From contig NZ_RSTD01000001.1 in the NCBI RefSeq assembly GCF_004117915.1, positions 868,001-932,000 of the forward strand: a DNA stretch of 64,000 nucleotides, given 5' to 3'. The stretch is from Companilactobacillus metriopterae (lineage in GTDB: Bacteria > Bacillota > Bacilli > Lactobacillales > Lactobacillaceae). Shown here one piece after another: positions 19,175 to 28,968 of the stretch. Under the pieces are notes generated by a model. It was not told the origin of the DNA. It saw only the letters and a program-made list of their open reading frames with translations, and made no database searches. Both the position numbers and the translations under genes were made by a program. How positions within the stretch are numbered: the first letter of the stretch is position 1; every line of letters begins with the position of its first letter.

Positions 19175-19802
19175 TGAACAAACCTCGATCCTTGATATAA
19201 TTTTCTACCTCTTTGGGAACTAGGTATTTAATCGATTGATTTTTAGAAGCTCGTTCTCTTATCATGCTGGAACTAATTTCCAATTCTGGAGTATTAACCC
19301 ACATTATCGGATATTTTGACTTCAGCTCATAGCCTTTACGACAAACTCCAACAAACTGAACTAGTTGAACTAGCTCATCAATTTTATACCAGTTAGGTAA
19401 ATTTTCTACCATATCTCCACCGATTATAAAGTAATACTTGGTATCAGGATTGTACTGCTTCAATTGTTTAATCGTATCAATGGTATAACTAACCCCACCT
19501 CGATCAATATCAGTCAAATTCAAATCAAAATGTATGTTGTCTTTGATAGCTAACTTAATCATTTCAACCCGGTCACTGCTACTAATTGGTAATTCTTTTT
19601 CAACACCTTTATGAGGAGGTATTTCATCTGGCAAAAACATAATTTTATCTAAACACAACTGATCATAAACTTGCTCAGCAATAACTAGGTGTCCTAAATG
19701 TATTGGATTAAAAGTTCCACCCAAAATACCTACATGTTTGATACCTTCGCTTTTTATTTCTTTAATTTGAGGTTTAGTTAAAATTTTATTATCCAAATTC
19801 AT
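19167..19802 (-). CDS. nadD: Nicotinate-nucleotide adenylyltransferase
   Basis: Transfers AMP to nicotinate mononucleotide in NAD synthesis. It has 211 residues with the adenylyltransferase motif GGTFNPIHLGH (residues 28-38), the substrate loop FLPDEIPPHKG and the C-terminal ISSSMIRERA. There is an N-terminal extension of about 22 residues before the Rossmann start; an internal start cannot be excluded. Confidence 0.94.
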   Translation of the reverse strand: MNLDNKILTKPQIKEIKSEGIKHVGILGGTFNPIHLGHLVIAEQVYDQLCLDKIMFLPDEIPPHKGVEKELPISSSDRVEMIKLAIKDNIHFDLNLTDIDRGGVSYTIDTIKQLKQYNPDTKYYFIIGGDMVENLPNWYKIDELVQLVQFVGVCRKGYELKSKYPIMWVNTPELEISSSMIRERASKNQSIKYLVPKEVENYIKDRGLFIE

Positions 19803-19811
19803 AATTAGTTA

Positions 19812-20126
19812 TTACATTTTCTCCAATTCAATTGAATAGTTTCTATTTTTTACTTTTGAAGATTTTTTATATAAAACTACTTTAGAACCAATTGTTTGAA
19901 CATGTGCAATCTGATCGTCTTCTTTTTGAAGTGCCTCAACTAGTTCATCTGAATCAACCATAGTATTTTGAAGTAAGGATACCTTAATAAGTTCATTTTT
20001 CTCCAAAATTTGTTTTATTTGATCAATTAAGTTTTGGCTAATACCATCTTTACCTATTTGAACTTGTGGCTTCATTGTTTGTGCTTTACTTCTTAAGTAA
20101 CTATTTTTCTTACCCTTAATTATCAT
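19812..20126 (-). CDS. yhbY: YhbY-family ribosome assembly RNA-binding protein
   Basis: Small CRM-domain protein (104 residues) that associates with pre-50S particles. It shows LRSKAQTMKPQVQIGKDG, a GxxG-like RNA-binding loop region, and the family C-terminal QTIGSKVVLYKKS. AAGGAG lies before the ATG at 20126. It sits between yqeH and nadD, as yqeI does in Bacillus. Confidence 0.93.
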   Translation of the reverse strand: MIIKGKKNSYLRSKAQTMKPQVQIGKDGISQNLIDQIKQILEKNELIKVSLLQNTMVDSDELVEALQKEDDQIAHVQTIGSKVVLYKKSSKVKNRNYSIELEKM

Positions 20127-20137
20127 TAAATTTCTCC

Positions 20138-21253
20138 TTAAATAATTGCTTCTCTCATCGATACATTGACTCCATCAGGAACTGATACTCTTACATGACA
20201 ATTAGCAGGAATTGTTACCCAACCTAATCCATAAATAACAATATCTGATTTTACTTTTGAGGTAAATTCTTCAATTTTTAATTTTGGAAATTCTGTTATT
20301 TCACTTGGTGGTGACAAAATTTCACCTAAATGTTTTTCATAGAAAGCATCTGCATTAACTGTTTTTGTACGATGTAATAAAAGATTCTTATTGACGTAAA
20401 ATGTGACATTTGACTTTTCATCCAAGAAATCAAATCTAGCTAAACCAGCTACAAATATTGTTTGTCCATCTCTTAGTTGAAATGTTGAAGGATTCAATGG
20501 TTTTCTAGGATTAACAATTTTTAAATCATTGTCATTTAAATAGTGTGCTAGTTGGTAATGATGAATAATACCTGGTGTATCTACTAAACTACTACCATCA
20601 TCCAATGGAATATCTATTCTATCTAAAGTTGTTCCAGGAAATCTGGATGTTGTTATTAAATTTTTAATATCAGAATTGGCGCTGATAATTCTATTGATAA
20701 GTGTAGATTTACCTGTATTGGTTGTTCCAACAACATAAACATCTCTACCTTTGCGGTACTTATCAATCATTTTCATTAATTCATCAACGTTAAGTCCCTT
20801 TTCTGCAGAAACTAAAATTTGATCAACTGATTTAATTCCATTTTCTTTACTCATTTTTTGAAGCCAGTTGAGTAATTTGTTTTTATTTGTAGATTTAGGT
20901 AATAGGTCTACTTTATTACCTACAACTATAATATCCTTGTCACCTACAAAACGATGTAATCCAGGAATCACACTACCTTCATAATCAAAAATATCAATAA
21001 CGTTGACTATCAATCCATCTTCTTCAGATATTGAATCTAATAGTCTTAAAAAATCGTCATCGCTAATATTAACATCTGTAATTTCGTTATAATTTCTAAG
21101 TCTAAAGCATCTCTTGCATAGGAGCTCTTCTGCATCATCATCCAAGTATTTCTTTAATGTTGACGGTTGAACGTAACCAGGTAGCTCTGGGTTATCAGTT
21201 TGTATCTCTGCACCGCAACCGATACAGAAAATTGTTTCATCAATGTTTGTCAT
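20138..21253 (-). CDS. yqeH: Ribosome biogenesis GTPase YqeH
   Basis: Circularly permuted GTPase needed for 30S subunit assembly. It has 371 residues. A four-cysteine zinc finger (C10, C13, C46, C49) comes first, then the G4-G5-G1-G3 order expected after permutation: GNKVDLL, SAEKGLN, GTTNTGKSTLIN, DTPG. Its ATG overlaps the end of yqeG by 14 bases. Confidence 0.95.
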   Translation of the reverse strand: MTNIDETIFCIGCGAEIQTDNPELPGYVQPSTLKKYLDDDAEELLCKRCFRLRNYNEITDVNISDDDFLRLLDSISEEDGLIVNVIDIFDYEGSVIPGLHRFVGDKDIIVVGNKVDLLPKSTNKNKLLNWLQKMSKENGIKSVDQILVSAEKGLNVDELMKMIDKYRKGRDVYVVGTTNTGKSTLINRIISANSDIKNLITTSRFPGTTLDRIDIPLDDGSSLVDTPGIIHHYQLAHYLNDNDLKIVNPRKPLNPSTFQLRDGQTIFVAGLARFDFLDEKSNVTFYVNKNLLLHRTKTVNADAFYEKHLGEILSPPSEITEFPKLKIEEFTSKVKSDIVIYGLGWVTIPANCHVRVSVPDGVNVSMREAII

Positions 21254-21767
21254 GTAGTGAATCCTTCCAGTTTAATTTCTTATCCAATATTCTATGCATT
21301 TTTAAAATAGGTCTTTCCATCTGGCGATTAATTCTTGTTTTGAATTCATCAGTATCAACTAATGGTTTTACTAAAATTGTCTTCAACCCAGCGATATTTC
21401 CTACAAAAACATCGGTCATAACCTGATCACCCACAAATAATATACTATCTTTAGACAAATTATGACTTTGGATATACTTATTTATTTCAAATGGTAAAGG
21501 TTTCTTTGCTCGTGCAACTATTTCAATATCTAATCCAGAAACAGCTTTTTCGACTCTTTCGTAGCTATTGTTTGAAACAACAAGTACTTTGATACCATTT
21601 CTATCCATCTCTAATAGCCATTTACGCAAAGTTAGAGTATATTCATCGCTATTCCAGGGAATCAATGTATTATCAAGATCTGTCATAATTGTCGTAATAT
21701 TCAATTCTTTTAAATCTTTGATAGTCAAATCAGTTATGCTATTTAACATTGAAAAAGGCTTAAACAT
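21240..21767 (-). CDS. yqeG: YqeG family HAD-type phosphatase
   Basis: HAD-superfamily phosphatase (subfamily IIIA) of 175 residues with unknown physiological substrate. Motif I is TDLDNTLIPW, motif II VVSNNS, then a Lys (ARAKKPLP) and motif IV GDQVMTDVFVGN. It is the first gene of a nine-gene operon running to yceD. A GGAG lies rather far (11 bases) from the ATG. Confidence 0.92.
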   Translation of the reverse strand: MFKPFSMLNSITDLTIKDLKELNITTIMTDLDNTLIPWNSDEYTLTLRKWLLEMDRNGIKVLVVSNNSYERVEKAVSGLDIEIVARAKKPLPFEINKYIQSHNLSKDSILFVGDQVMTDVFVGNIAGLKTILVKPLVDTDEFKTRINRQMERPILKMHRILDKKLNWKDSLHDKH

Positions 21768-21801
21768 ATAATTGTTTTCTCCATCTATGATTGGTCTACT
21801 T

Positions 21802-21830
21802 ATTATAATATCAATAGTAATATTTTAACA
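21802..21830 (-). promoter_or_regulatory. Candidate promoter of the yqeG operon
   Basis: A perfect TATAAT (21807-21802) lies about 35 bases before yqeG. The -35 position (TGTTAA, 17-base spacing) matches the consensus poorly, so only the -10 is persuasive. Confidence 0.4.
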
Positions 21831-21885
21831 TTTGAATAACTTAATTACCTGTTTAGAATCTAATTTGTCTGGTTATTTTGAAGTA

Positions 21886-21919
21886 AATAAAAAACTCTGC
21901 CCTAAGGACAGAGTTTTTT
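21886..21919 (-). terminator. Terminator of infC-rpmI-rplT
   Basis: On the minus strand ACTCTGTCC pairs with GGGCAGAGT around a TTA-containing loop and is followed by TTTTTTATTT. It begins at the rplT stop codon. Confidence 0.88.
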
Positions 21920-21920
21920 A

Positions 21921-22277
21921 TTAAGCTAGCGCTTTTTTAGCTGTATCTACAAGACTTGTAAATGCAGCAGGATCTTCAATTGCTAGTTGAGCTAACATCT
22001 TACGGTTAATGTCAACATTTGCAAGTTTTAGACCATGCATCAATTTGCTGTAGCTGATATCATTCATTCTTGCTGCAGCGTTGATTCTTGCAATCCATAA
22101 TTTACGGAAATCACGCTTTCTTTGACGACGATCACGGAATGCATAACGGTATGAAACCATGATTTGTGTATGTGCAGCTTTGAAAGTGATATGTTTTGAT
22201 CCACGATATCCTTTAGCTAGTTTTAAAACCTTCTTACGACGTTTGCGAGTTACTGTTCCACCTTTAACACGTGGCAT
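21921..22277 (-). CDS. rplT: 50S ribosomal protein L20
   Basis: Large-subunit assembly protein (118 residues) that binds 23S rRNA and, in Firmicutes, represses its own operon through the leader. It begins [19 protein letters not shown] and contains [18 protein letters not shown] and [29 protein letters not shown] precedes the ATG. Confidence 0.98.
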   Translation of the reverse strand: MPRVKGGTVTRKRRKKVLKLAKGYRGSKHITFKAAHTQIMVSYRYAFRDRRQRKRDFRKLWIARINAAARMNDISYSKLMHGLKLANVDINRKMLAQLAIEDPAAFTSLVDTAKKALA

Positions 22278-22319
22278 AATGACTCCTCCTTTGAGTTATA
22301 AAAAATTAAATGTTAATTA

Positions 22320-22517
22320 TTAGTATGTTGCAAGCATTTGCTTGATACGTTTCATATCACTTGAGCTAACCATTGCTGACTTAGCTAATTGACGACGTTG
22401 CTTCTTAGTCTTACCGTGGAAACGGTGACTTGTATAAGCGTGACTTCTTTTCCAACCGCCGTTAGCAGTCTTTTTAAATCTCTTTGCTGAAGCACGGTGT
22501 GTTTTTTGTTTAGGCAT
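22320..22517 (-). CDS. rpmI: 50S ribosomal protein L35
   Basis: A 65-residue basic ribosomal protein: [20 protein letters not shown] at the start and [14 protein letters not shown] at the end are L35 signatures. It lies between infC and rplT, as is universal in Firmicutes, with GGAGGGG upstream of the ATG. Confidence 0.97.
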   Translation of the reverse strand: MPKQKTHRASAKRFKKTANGGWKRSHAYTSHRFHGKTKKQRRQLAKSAMVSSSDMKRIKQMLATY

Positions 22518-22532
22518 TTTCTAACCCCTCCA

Positions 22533-23063
22533 CTAATTTTTCTTATTATCTTTTGCACTAATTGGATCTAGCATCAAGAACATACTACGACCGTCCATTT
22601 TTGGCTTAGTTGTTACAGTCGCAACATCTTTAGTTTCCTCAGCTAAACGATCAAGTACTCTTTTACCAATTTCTTTATGGGTTATAGCTCTACCCTTAAA
22701 TCTGATTGATACTTTAACTTTGTCGCCTTTATCTAAGAATTTACGTGCATTCTTTAGCTTAGTATTAAAGTCGTTATCTTCAATTGTTGGGCTAAGACGC
22801 ACTTCTTTGACAGTAAAGGTCTTTTGTTTTTTACGAGCTTCACGATCTTTCTTTTGAAGTTCAAATTTGTACTTTCCATAATCCATAACTTTTGCTACGG
22901 GTGGTTTAGCACCTGGAGACATAAGAACTAGATCCATGCTAGAATCATCAGCAAGTTTTTGTGCTTCTGCTAATGTCTTAACGCCTAGTTGTTCTCCACT
23001 ATCTGAAATCAATCGAACTTCATTTGCTCGAATTTGATCATTAATTAATAGATCTTTTGCTAT
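22533..23063 (-). CDS. infC: Translation initiation factor IF-3, ATA start
   Basis: IF-3 monitors initiator tRNA and start codon choice on the 30S subunit. The family N-terminus [19 protein letters not shown] is encoded upstream of the first ATG-type Met. Reading back in frame gives ATA at 23063-23061, preceded at nine bases by GGAGG and by an in-frame TGA, so no ATG, GTG or TTG is available. infC is known for using rare starts (ATT, ATC, ATA) that IF-3 itself discriminates against, giving autoregulation. The protein is 176 residues. Confidence 0.93.
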   Translation of the reverse strand: MAKDLLINDQIRANEVRLISDSGEQLGVKTLAEAQKLADDSSMDLVLMSPGAKPPVAKVMDYGKYKFELQKKDREARKKQKTFTVKEVRLSPTIEDNDFNTKLKNARKFLDKGDKVKVSIRFKGRAITHKEIGKRVLDRLAEETKDVATVTTKPKMDGRSMFLMLDPISAKDNKKN

Positions 23064-23223
23064 AGTAAGTCACCTCCGAAATTTCATCCCACAAAAAAAG
23101 TGGGCGCCTAAGCACCCACTCAACAAATTAGTATGTAAACATACATAACTGTAATAGACCTAGAGGCATATGCATAGGTGAGAAGCGGGCGCTTCTGCTT
23201 AATCTCAACAGTTACTAACTATA
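23064..23223 (-). promoter_or_regulatory. L20-type leader of infC-rpmI-rplT
   Basis: The roughly 150-base untranslated leader contains an AGAAGCGCCCGCTTCT hairpin (around 23181-23196) and ends with a terminator-like stem, AGTGGGTGC with GCGCCCACT (23099-23120), followed by seven T before the infC ribosome binding site. This matches the known L20 leader arrangement, in which excess L20 binds and causes early termination. Confidence 0.8.
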
Positions 23224-23246
23224 CGGTATTAATACCCTATTGTCAA
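23218..23246 (-). promoter_or_regulatory. Strong promoter of infC-rpmI-rplT
   Basis: A perfect TTGACA (23246-23241), a 17-base spacer and TATAGT (23223-23218) on the minus strand. It is the best consensus promoter I saw in the window, as expected for a ribosomal operon. Confidence 0.88.
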
Positions 23247-23265
23247 TATTTTTAATGTTTTATTT

Positions 23266-25212
23266 TTAGCCATTTTGGCGACTGTAATTTGCTACATCTG
23301 CCACAACAGAATCAACGAATATATCTGCATTTTCAGAAACTGATTCTTCTTGTCCATATTTTCTTAAAGAAACTGTAGCATCTGCTGCTTCATCATCACC
23401 AATAACAACTGTATATGGTACTTTCATTGTTTGTGAATCACGAATCTTATAACCCATTTTTTCATCACGATCATCTATTTCAACACGGATATTTTTATCA
23501 CGAAGCTTCTTCATAATATCTTCAGCATATTCCATGTGTAGTTTGTTGTTGACCGGAATAATTCTCACTTGCTGTGGAGCCAGCCATGTTGGGAATGCAC
23601 CCTTGTACATTTCAATTAAGTAAGCAATAAATCTTTCCATTGTAGAAACAATACCACGGTGAATCATAACTGGTCTATGATCTTCACCATCAGAACCAAC
23701 GTATGTTAATTCAAATCTCTCTGGTTGTAAGAAATCTAATTGAATTGTTGATAGTGTTTCTTCGTTACCTAAAGCTGTTTTTGTTTGAACATCTAGCTTA
23801 GGACCATAAAATGCTGCTTCTCCCTCGGCTTCATAATAACTTAAGCCAAGATCATCCATAGCTGACTTCAACATTGATTGTGATCGTGTCCACATATCGT
23901 CATCATCGTAATATTTATCAGTATTTTCAGGATCACGATAACTCAATCTAAATGAGTAATCAGTGATATTAAAGTCATTGTAAACTTCCATCATTAACTG
24001 CAATGTACGTTTAAATTCGTCCTCAATTTGATCTAGAGCAACAAAAGTATGTCCATCGTTAAGAGTCATTTCACGAACACGTTGTAGTCCTGTAAGTGCT
24101 CCAGATTTTTCATATCTGTGCATCATACCTAATTCAGCAATTCTAACTGGTAATTCACGATATGAACGTGTGTGGTGATTGTAGACTTGGATATGTGAAG
24201 GACAATTCATAGGACGTAATTCTAGCATTTCTCCATCACCCATGTCCATTGGTGGGAACATGTCTTCACGATAATGTTCCCAGTGACCTGATGTCTTATA
24301 GGCATTTAGGTTCATAAGAATTGGAGTATATACATGTTCATATCCCCAAGCAACTTCTTTATCTATGATATATCTTTCAATCTGACGTCTGATTGTTGCT
24401 CCATTTGGCATCCAATATGGTAATCCTGCACCCACTTCTGGATCAACGAAGAATAAGTCTAAATCGCGTCCAAGTGTTCTGTGGTCACGTTCTTTTATTT
24501 CTTGGCGACGTTTCAAATCTTCATCAAGTGAATCTTGACTGAAAAATGTTGTTCCATAAATTCTTTGAAGCATAGGATTACTTGACTTACCTTGCCAATA
24601 AGCTCCAGCAACAGAAAGAAGTTTTACATGCTTCAAATCTTTTAAGCTTGGCAAAATTGCACTATAACCAAAGTCTACAAAATCTCCCATTTTATAAACA
24701 GGAATTTGAACAGCATCGATTGCTTGAACTAATGATGTCTTGTAATCATCACCTTTGAACATTGTTTCAAGTTCTGATTTGTCCATCATTAAACGTTCAA
24801 TCTTATCATTTTGTTTGATGATTTTTGACATCATTTTTTCAATGTCTTCCAATTCATCAACAGTGATCTGTCCTGATTTGCTATCTGTATCGACATAGAA
24901 ACCATCATCTGATGATTGTTTTTCACCAAAACTTAAATCTGATTTGAATTCTTTAGCTGCTTTGCTAAATACAAAACTAGCTGAATTACGTAAAACTTCT
25001 AGAGCATCAGCCTCATCTTTAGCAGTAATAATTTCAATTGAACCATCTTGATTAATTGGTAGATTAACATCAATGATATGGTCATTTAATTTACCAGCAA
25101 TGGCACTTTTACCTAAAGAAGTACTGATTGACTTAGCAACATCTAAAGTTGATACCCCTGCATCAAATTCTTTAACTGCTCCATCTGGAAATTTAAGATT
25201 GATTTTTGACAT
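23266..25212 (-). CDS. thrS: Threonine-tRNA ligase
   Basis: Charges tRNA-Thr and edits mis-activated serine. It is 648 residues, full length. In order: an N-terminal TGS domain, an editing domain (in which the usual HxxxH and Cys signals are not obvious by eye), the class II catalytic core with [30 protein letters not shown] and motif 3 [13 protein letters not shown], and a C-terminal anticodon-binding domain ([10 protein letters not shown]). AAAGGAG precedes the ATG. Expression is controlled by the T-box leader upstream. Confidence 0.97.
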   Translation of the reverse strand: MSKINLKFPDGAVKEFDAGVSTLDVAKSISTSLGKSAIAGKLNDHIIDVNLPINQDGSIEIITAKDEADALEVLRNSASFVFSKAAKEFKSDLSFGEKQSSDDGFYVDTDSKSGQITVDELEDIEKMMSKIIKQNDKIERLMMDKSELETMFKGDDYKTSLVQAIDAVQIPVYKMGDFVDFGYSAILPSLKDLKHVKLLSVAGAYWQGKSSNPMLQRIYGTTFFSQDSLDEDLKRRQEIKERDHRTLGRDLDLFFVDPEVGAGLPYWMPNGATIRRQIERYIIDKEVAWGYEHVYTPILMNLNAYKTSGHWEHYREDMFPPMDMGDGEMLELRPMNCPSHIQVYNHHTRSYRELPVRIAELGMMHRYEKSGALTGLQRVREMTLNDGHTFVALDQIEDEFKRTLQLMMEVYNDFNITDYSFRLSYRDPENTDKYYDDDDMWTRSQSMLKSAMDDLGLSYYEAEGEAAFYGPKLDVQTKTALGNEETLSTIQLDFLQPERFELTYVGSDGEDHRPVMIHRGIVSTMERFIAYLIEMYKGAFPTWLAPQQVRIIPVNNKLHMEYAEDIMKKLRDKNIRVEIDDRDEKMGYKIRDSQTMKVPYTVVIGDDEAADATVSLRKYGQEESVSENADIFVDSVVADVANYSRQNG

Positions 25213-25239
25213 ATTTGTTCTCCTTTATTTTTGAAAGAC

Positions 25240-25463
25240 AAAAAAATGCGTCCCAGAATTATATACACATAAAAAATATGCACATAATTCTGGGACGCAT
25301 CTGCGCGGTTCCACCCAAATTGAATAGACTATAGTCTATCCCTCTCTTGTTTAGATCTATAATTCTAAATGGAAACCGAAAGTGGTGTCTTTGGTAATGG
25401 GTAAGCTTCCAGTTTACGTACCCTCCCTGTATAGAACCAAAGCGTTGTCTTTCTACTAAGTAA
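25240..25463 (-). promoter_or_regulatory. T-box leader (tRNA-Thr) of thrS, including its terminator
   Basis: The minus strand carries an AGTA motif, then CTTTGG pairing with CCAAAG, and the specifier ACC (25386-25384, Thr codon). The T-box GGGTGGAACCGCG (around 25304-25316) has TGGA, matching a tRNA ending in UCCA. A perfect 17 bp terminator stem (25246-25262 with 25284-25300) and seven T follow. Uncharged tRNA-Thr is expected to allow readthrough into thrS. Confidence 0.93.
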
Positions 25464-25492
25464 ATTTAATCACAAACTAATTAAATAAGCAA
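25464..25492 (-). promoter_or_regulatory. Candidate promoter of the thrS T-box unit
   Basis: TTGCTT (25492-25487), 17-base spacer, TTAAAT (25469-25464) on the minus strand, starting just past the dnaI stop codon. Confidence 0.55.
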
Positions 25493-25496
25493 GGGG

Positions 25497-26408
25497 TTAC
25501 CATGTCTTATTCCTACGGTTATTACCTGAAACAATAACCTCTCTTGAGAGATATCGAACTCTCTCCATTAATCTTTTGGCTTTAACTATATCGTAATTGC
25601 CATTTTTGCTATTGGCAAAGTGTTCTTCAAGTTCATTCATAGAGAAATTAGATGAAAAGAATACTGGCAAATTTTCTTGCATTCGATATTGCAAAATAAC
25701 TCCCAAAACTTCGTCTCTAAACCATTCCGACATATTAGCAGCGCCAATATCATCAAGCATAAGTAATTGTGACTTCTTCAAGCGTTCAACTAATTTAGAA
25801 ACTCTATTATCATTGATTGCTCCTTTTGCTTGAGACTGTAAACTTAAAAAATTAACTAAAGTTGATTTAACTCCACTTTTATATAATTCATTAGCAATAG
25901 CACCCAAAAGATAAGTCTTTCCGACACCATAATCACCCGCAAGATAAAGACCCGGCATATATTGTCCGCCACTCTGATAATTTTCAATGAATTGTAATGC
26001 TTTATCCAAAGCATCTTGTCTACCTTCTCCAGTGTAATCATCAAGACTGGCATCCTTAATATCGTCTGGCATATCCAGTAATCTAACACTTGATGAATAA
26101 TCTTTAGAATTTTCTTCAGCAATTCTCTTGGCGTTTGGAGAATATGCTACTTCCACATTGTGATTATTAACAATCAGACTGGGAACAAATTGATCTGATA
26201 ATTCACTAGAATTATGCTTTTGATTGTAGAATTCATAAATGCTACTTGCACTTTTAGCAATACTTTCATTACTTAATTCAGATTCATGTTCATTTAAAAA
26301 AGCGCGTACATCTGGGTCATTAAGTGCATCAGACATCAACTTTTTAAACTGCTCATTTCTATTAGCTGTATCCATAAGTTTCTTGATTGTGTCGCCAATT
26401 TTTTCCAT
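25497..26408 (-). CDS. dnaI: Primosomal protein DnaI (helicase loader)
   Basis: AAA+ ATPase that loads the replicative helicase onto DNA with DnaB and DnaD. It has 303 residues with an N-terminal helicase-interaction domain, then Walker A LAGDYGVGKTYLL and Walker B LLMLDDIGAANMSEW. The start overlaps the dnaB stop as TAATG. It follows dnaB as in other Lactobacillales. Confidence 0.95.
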   Translation of the reverse strand: MEKIGDTIKKLMDTANRNEQFKKLMSDALNDPDVRAFLNEHESELSNESIAKSASSIYEFYNQKHNSSELSDQFVPSLIVNNHNVEVAYSPNAKRIAEENSKDYSSSVRLLDMPDDIKDASLDDYTGEGRQDALDKALQFIENYQSGGQYMPGLYLAGDYGVGKTYLLGAIANELYKSGVKSTLVNFLSLQSQAKGAINDNRVSKLVERLKKSQLLMLDDIGAANMSEWFRDEVLGVILQYRMQENLPVFFSSNFSMNELEEHFANSKNGNYDIVKAKRLMERVRYLSREVIVSGNNRRNKTW

Positions 26409-27757
26409 TAGTTGTTTTCCTTATGCCTAATTCTATTTAAACGTTCCTGAATATCTTGATTTGATTGTTCGACAGGTCTTGCTTTTACTTGGGACCAATC
26501 TGTTCCTTTTTCAACTCTACCATTATTGGATTTTTGATTCTGATAGCGTCTTTTGGGATTTCTAGGTTTGCTTCTTGACTCTTGTATCCTCTTCAATGCA
26601 TCTTCTGGAGTTTTGATGTTATTTTGTTGCCAATCATTAGCAATTGTTTCCATTAATGGCAAGCTTAACGTTGTATTCTGTTGTAAAGAATAATGCGTTA
26701 ATATGTTGATGACACTGGGACTTAAACTTGTATTCATTGCAAGATTTCTTAGTGCTCTAGACTCAACTGTACCGGTGAATCCACCTGTTTGTTGCTTTTC
26801 TGAAGCTAAAAATTCTGCTGGTGCTAATTCTTTTGCCTGTTTAATGAGTAATTGATCATCACGATTAAAGTTACTATTTAACTGCGAAGTAGTCTCAGTT
26901 ACTTCATTTGTTTGAATATTAACACGCTGTTCAAATCTTTGCTGAACCATATTTTTCAACTCGCTAGGATCAATCTTATTAGTAATGATATCCATGGTTC
27001 TACCTAACAAGTCAATTATAACAATTTCATCTAAATCATAAAATGTAGCTAAGTTCTCAATCAAATCCTTATTGAGGTTAATATCTTCTTTTTCAATTCG
27101 ATATAACTGTGAAGCTCGATCGATTATCAAGTCAAAATCTAAATTCTTCTGACTATTCAGTTCAATGGATTTAGTTGGAGTTGATTGCATACTATTTTGA
27201 GCAATACTTACATCATTAGGTGTATCTATTAAATCTTCCGAATTCAATCTGAATACATCTAAAAATTTACTTGTCTGATCTTTTGCATCATTTAATATAT
27301 CTCGGTTAACAGAATATTTTTTCACTAAGTTATTGAACAAACTCTGACCAATTTTTTCATATAAGAAGATGCTCAATAAATCATCCCTGAAAAAATCACT
27401 TGGGTTTAAAGGTAAGTATAAATCATATATGTAGTACTCACCCAATTCATCATATTTGCGGTAGTTTTTAATTAATCCTGTTGCTTCGAGTTTAATTCGC
27501 GCATTTTGAAAAGACTTTAAGTCGATATCAAGCAAACTCAATAATTCAGCGTGGTTAGATCTTTCTGTAACTATTCTTTTATCTGTAGTTTTTTGAAATA
27601 GTAAAAGATAAATAGCCAGAGCTTCTGCTCCGACTAAAGGAAGATATAAGTCAGTAAAGACTCTTTGATTGTAATCACTCAACTCTCCATTTTTTAAACA
27701 CCAGTAGCCTGTCATAGGTGTCAATTTAGAAGAATTATTATTTGGTTCTATATCCAC
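26408..27757 (-). CDS. dnaB: Replication initiation and membrane attachment protein DnaB
   Basis: Firmicute DnaB (not the helicase), which works with DnaD and DnaI in loading the helicase at the origin. It is 449 residues. Two DnaD/DnaB-type helical regions are separated by a Ser/Asn-rich linker, and a basic tail (KPRNPKRRYQNQKSNNG) follows. The start is GTG at 27757 with AGAGGG seven bases upstream. It lies between nrdR and dnaI. Confidence 0.92.
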   Translation of the reverse strand: MDIEPNNNSSKLTPMTGYWCLKNGELSDYNQRVFTDLYLPLVGAEALAIYLLLFQKTTDKRIVTERSNHAELLSLLDIDLKSFQNARIKLEATGLIKNYRKYDELGEYYIYDLYLPLNPSDFFRDDLLSIFLYEKIGQSLFNNLVKKYSVNRDILNDAKDQTSKFLDVFRLNSEDLIDTPNDVSIAQNSMQSTPTKSIELNSQKNLDFDLIIDRASQLYRIEKEDINLNKDLIENLATFYDLDEIVIIDLLGRTMDIITNKIDPSELKNMVQQRFEQRVNIQTNEVTETTSQLNSNFNRDDQLLIKQAKELAPAEFLASEKQQTGGFTGTVESRALRNLAMNTSLSPSVINILTHYSLQQNTTLSLPLMETIANDWQQNNIKTPEDALKRIQESRSKPRNPKRRYQNQKSNNGRVEKGTDWSQVKARPVEQSNQDIQERLNRIRHKENN

Positions 27758-27760
27758 AAA

Positions 27761-28231
27761 CTAACCCTCTTTACTTTTTTCATTTTTTATCATTTCTTGT
27801 ACTTCTTGCATAAATCCATTCATATCTTTAAATTCGCGATAAACACTTGCAAAGCGAATATAGGCTACATCGTCTAATTGAGATAACAATTTCATAATAA
27901 TCTCGCCTATATCTTGAGAAGCAATCTCTCTCTTCCCTGTCTTACTTAGCTCATTCTCGACCTGATCTACTAATTCATTTAGTTGATCGATACTTACTGG
28001 TCTTTTTTCAGATGAGCGAACGAGACCCTTTAATATTTTGTCACGATCAAATGCTTCTCGATCACCATTTTTCTTAACTACTAAAATTGGTGTTATTTCT
28101 ATTCTTTCATAAGTAGTAATTCTATTACCGCATGATTCGCACAATCTTCTTCTACGAATTGACATGCCGTCCTCACAAGGTCTAGAATCCAAAACTTTCA
28201 AAGATGTACCATGACATTTAGGACAATTCAT
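27761..28231 (-). CDS. nrdR: Transcriptional repressor NrdR
   Basis: Zinc-finger/ATP-cone repressor of ribonucleotide reductase genes, reading dATP and ATP. It has 156 residues: zinc ribbon CPKC (3-6) and CESC (31-34), then the ATP-cone VVKKNGDREAFDRDKILKGL. Its start overlaps the end of coaE by 14 bases. The coaE-nrdR-dnaB-dnaI order is widespread in lactobacilli. Confidence 0.96.
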   Translation of the reverse strand: MNCPKCHGTSLKVLDSRPCEDGMSIRRRRLCESCGNRITTYERIEITPILVVKKNGDREAFDRDKILKGLVRSSEKRPVSIDQLNELVDQVENELSKTGKREIASQDIGEIIMKLLSQLDDVAYIRFASVYREFKDMNGFMQEVQEMIKNEKSKEG

Positions 28232-28838
28232 TATTTACATGACCTCTTAATTTTTTTATTAAATTATTAGTTTCTTTTGTTAGATCATCTATAGTTCCAG
28301 TATTTTCAATAACATAGTCTGCTAATGTCACTTTTTCTTCAATTGGCATCTGACTAGATATTTTTTGTAGTGCTAGTTTTTCTGATATCTTATCTCTACC
28401 CATTAGTCTTTTTGTCTGTAATTCTTTCGGCATACTGAGACAAATTGTCCCATCTAAATATTGTTGATAGTTAAATTCAAACAATAATGGAATTTCAAAG
28501 ACATATATTTTATCATCTTTTTTCTTTTTGACATTATTAATGATATTTAAAATATCAGTTCTAATTAGTGGACCATTAATTTTGTTCAACTTATCTAGTT
28601 CAGTTTTATCTTTAAAAACTATCGAACCTAATTTTTTTCTATTCAGTGATTGATCTTCATTTAAAATCTCAGTTCCAAAAGTTTCAACAATTTGTTTTAA
28701 TCCTAATGTTCCTGGTTTAACAACATCTCGTGCTACTTGATCGGCACTGTATACTTCTATATTATTTTCTTGCAAAATTTTAGCGACGGTACTTTTTCCG
28801 GTTGCAATGCCACCGGTCAAACCATAAATTAAACTCAT
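28218..28838 (-). CDS. coaE: Dephospho-CoA kinase
   Basis: Last step of coenzyme A synthesis: phosphorylates the 3'-OH of dephospho-CoA. It has 206 residues with the P-loop GGIATGKST (residues 9-17), VYSADQVARDVV and the lid region LQTKRLMGRD. Confidence 0.95.
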   Translation of the reverse strand: MSLIYGLTGGIATGKSTVAKILQENNIEVYSADQVARDVVKPGTLGLKQIVETFGTEILNEDQSLNRKKLGSIVFKDKTELDKLNKINGPLIRTDILNIINNVKKKKDDKIYVFEIPLLFEFNYQQYLDGTICLSMPKELQTKRLMGRDKISEKLALQKISSQMPIEEKVTLADYVIENTGTIDDLTKETNNLIKKLRGHVNNELS

Positions 28839-28924
28839 AGTTACCTCGCAGACTTAATTTTTTACACATATCTCTCGTGTAATTATAAATCATATTAGAT
28901 TTGCAAACAATATTCTTAAATAAT

Positions 28925-28955
28925 ACAAAAAACCTAACTCAATATGAGCTAGGTT
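28925..28955 (-). terminator. Terminator after the 38-residue gene
   Basis: On the minus strand AAACCTAGCTCA pairs (one mismatch) with the distal arm GAGTTAGGTTT around TATT, followed by TTTGTATT. It lies 14 bases past the stop of the small gene at 28969-29085. Confidence 0.7.
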
Positions 28956-28968
28956 TATTTTATATTCG

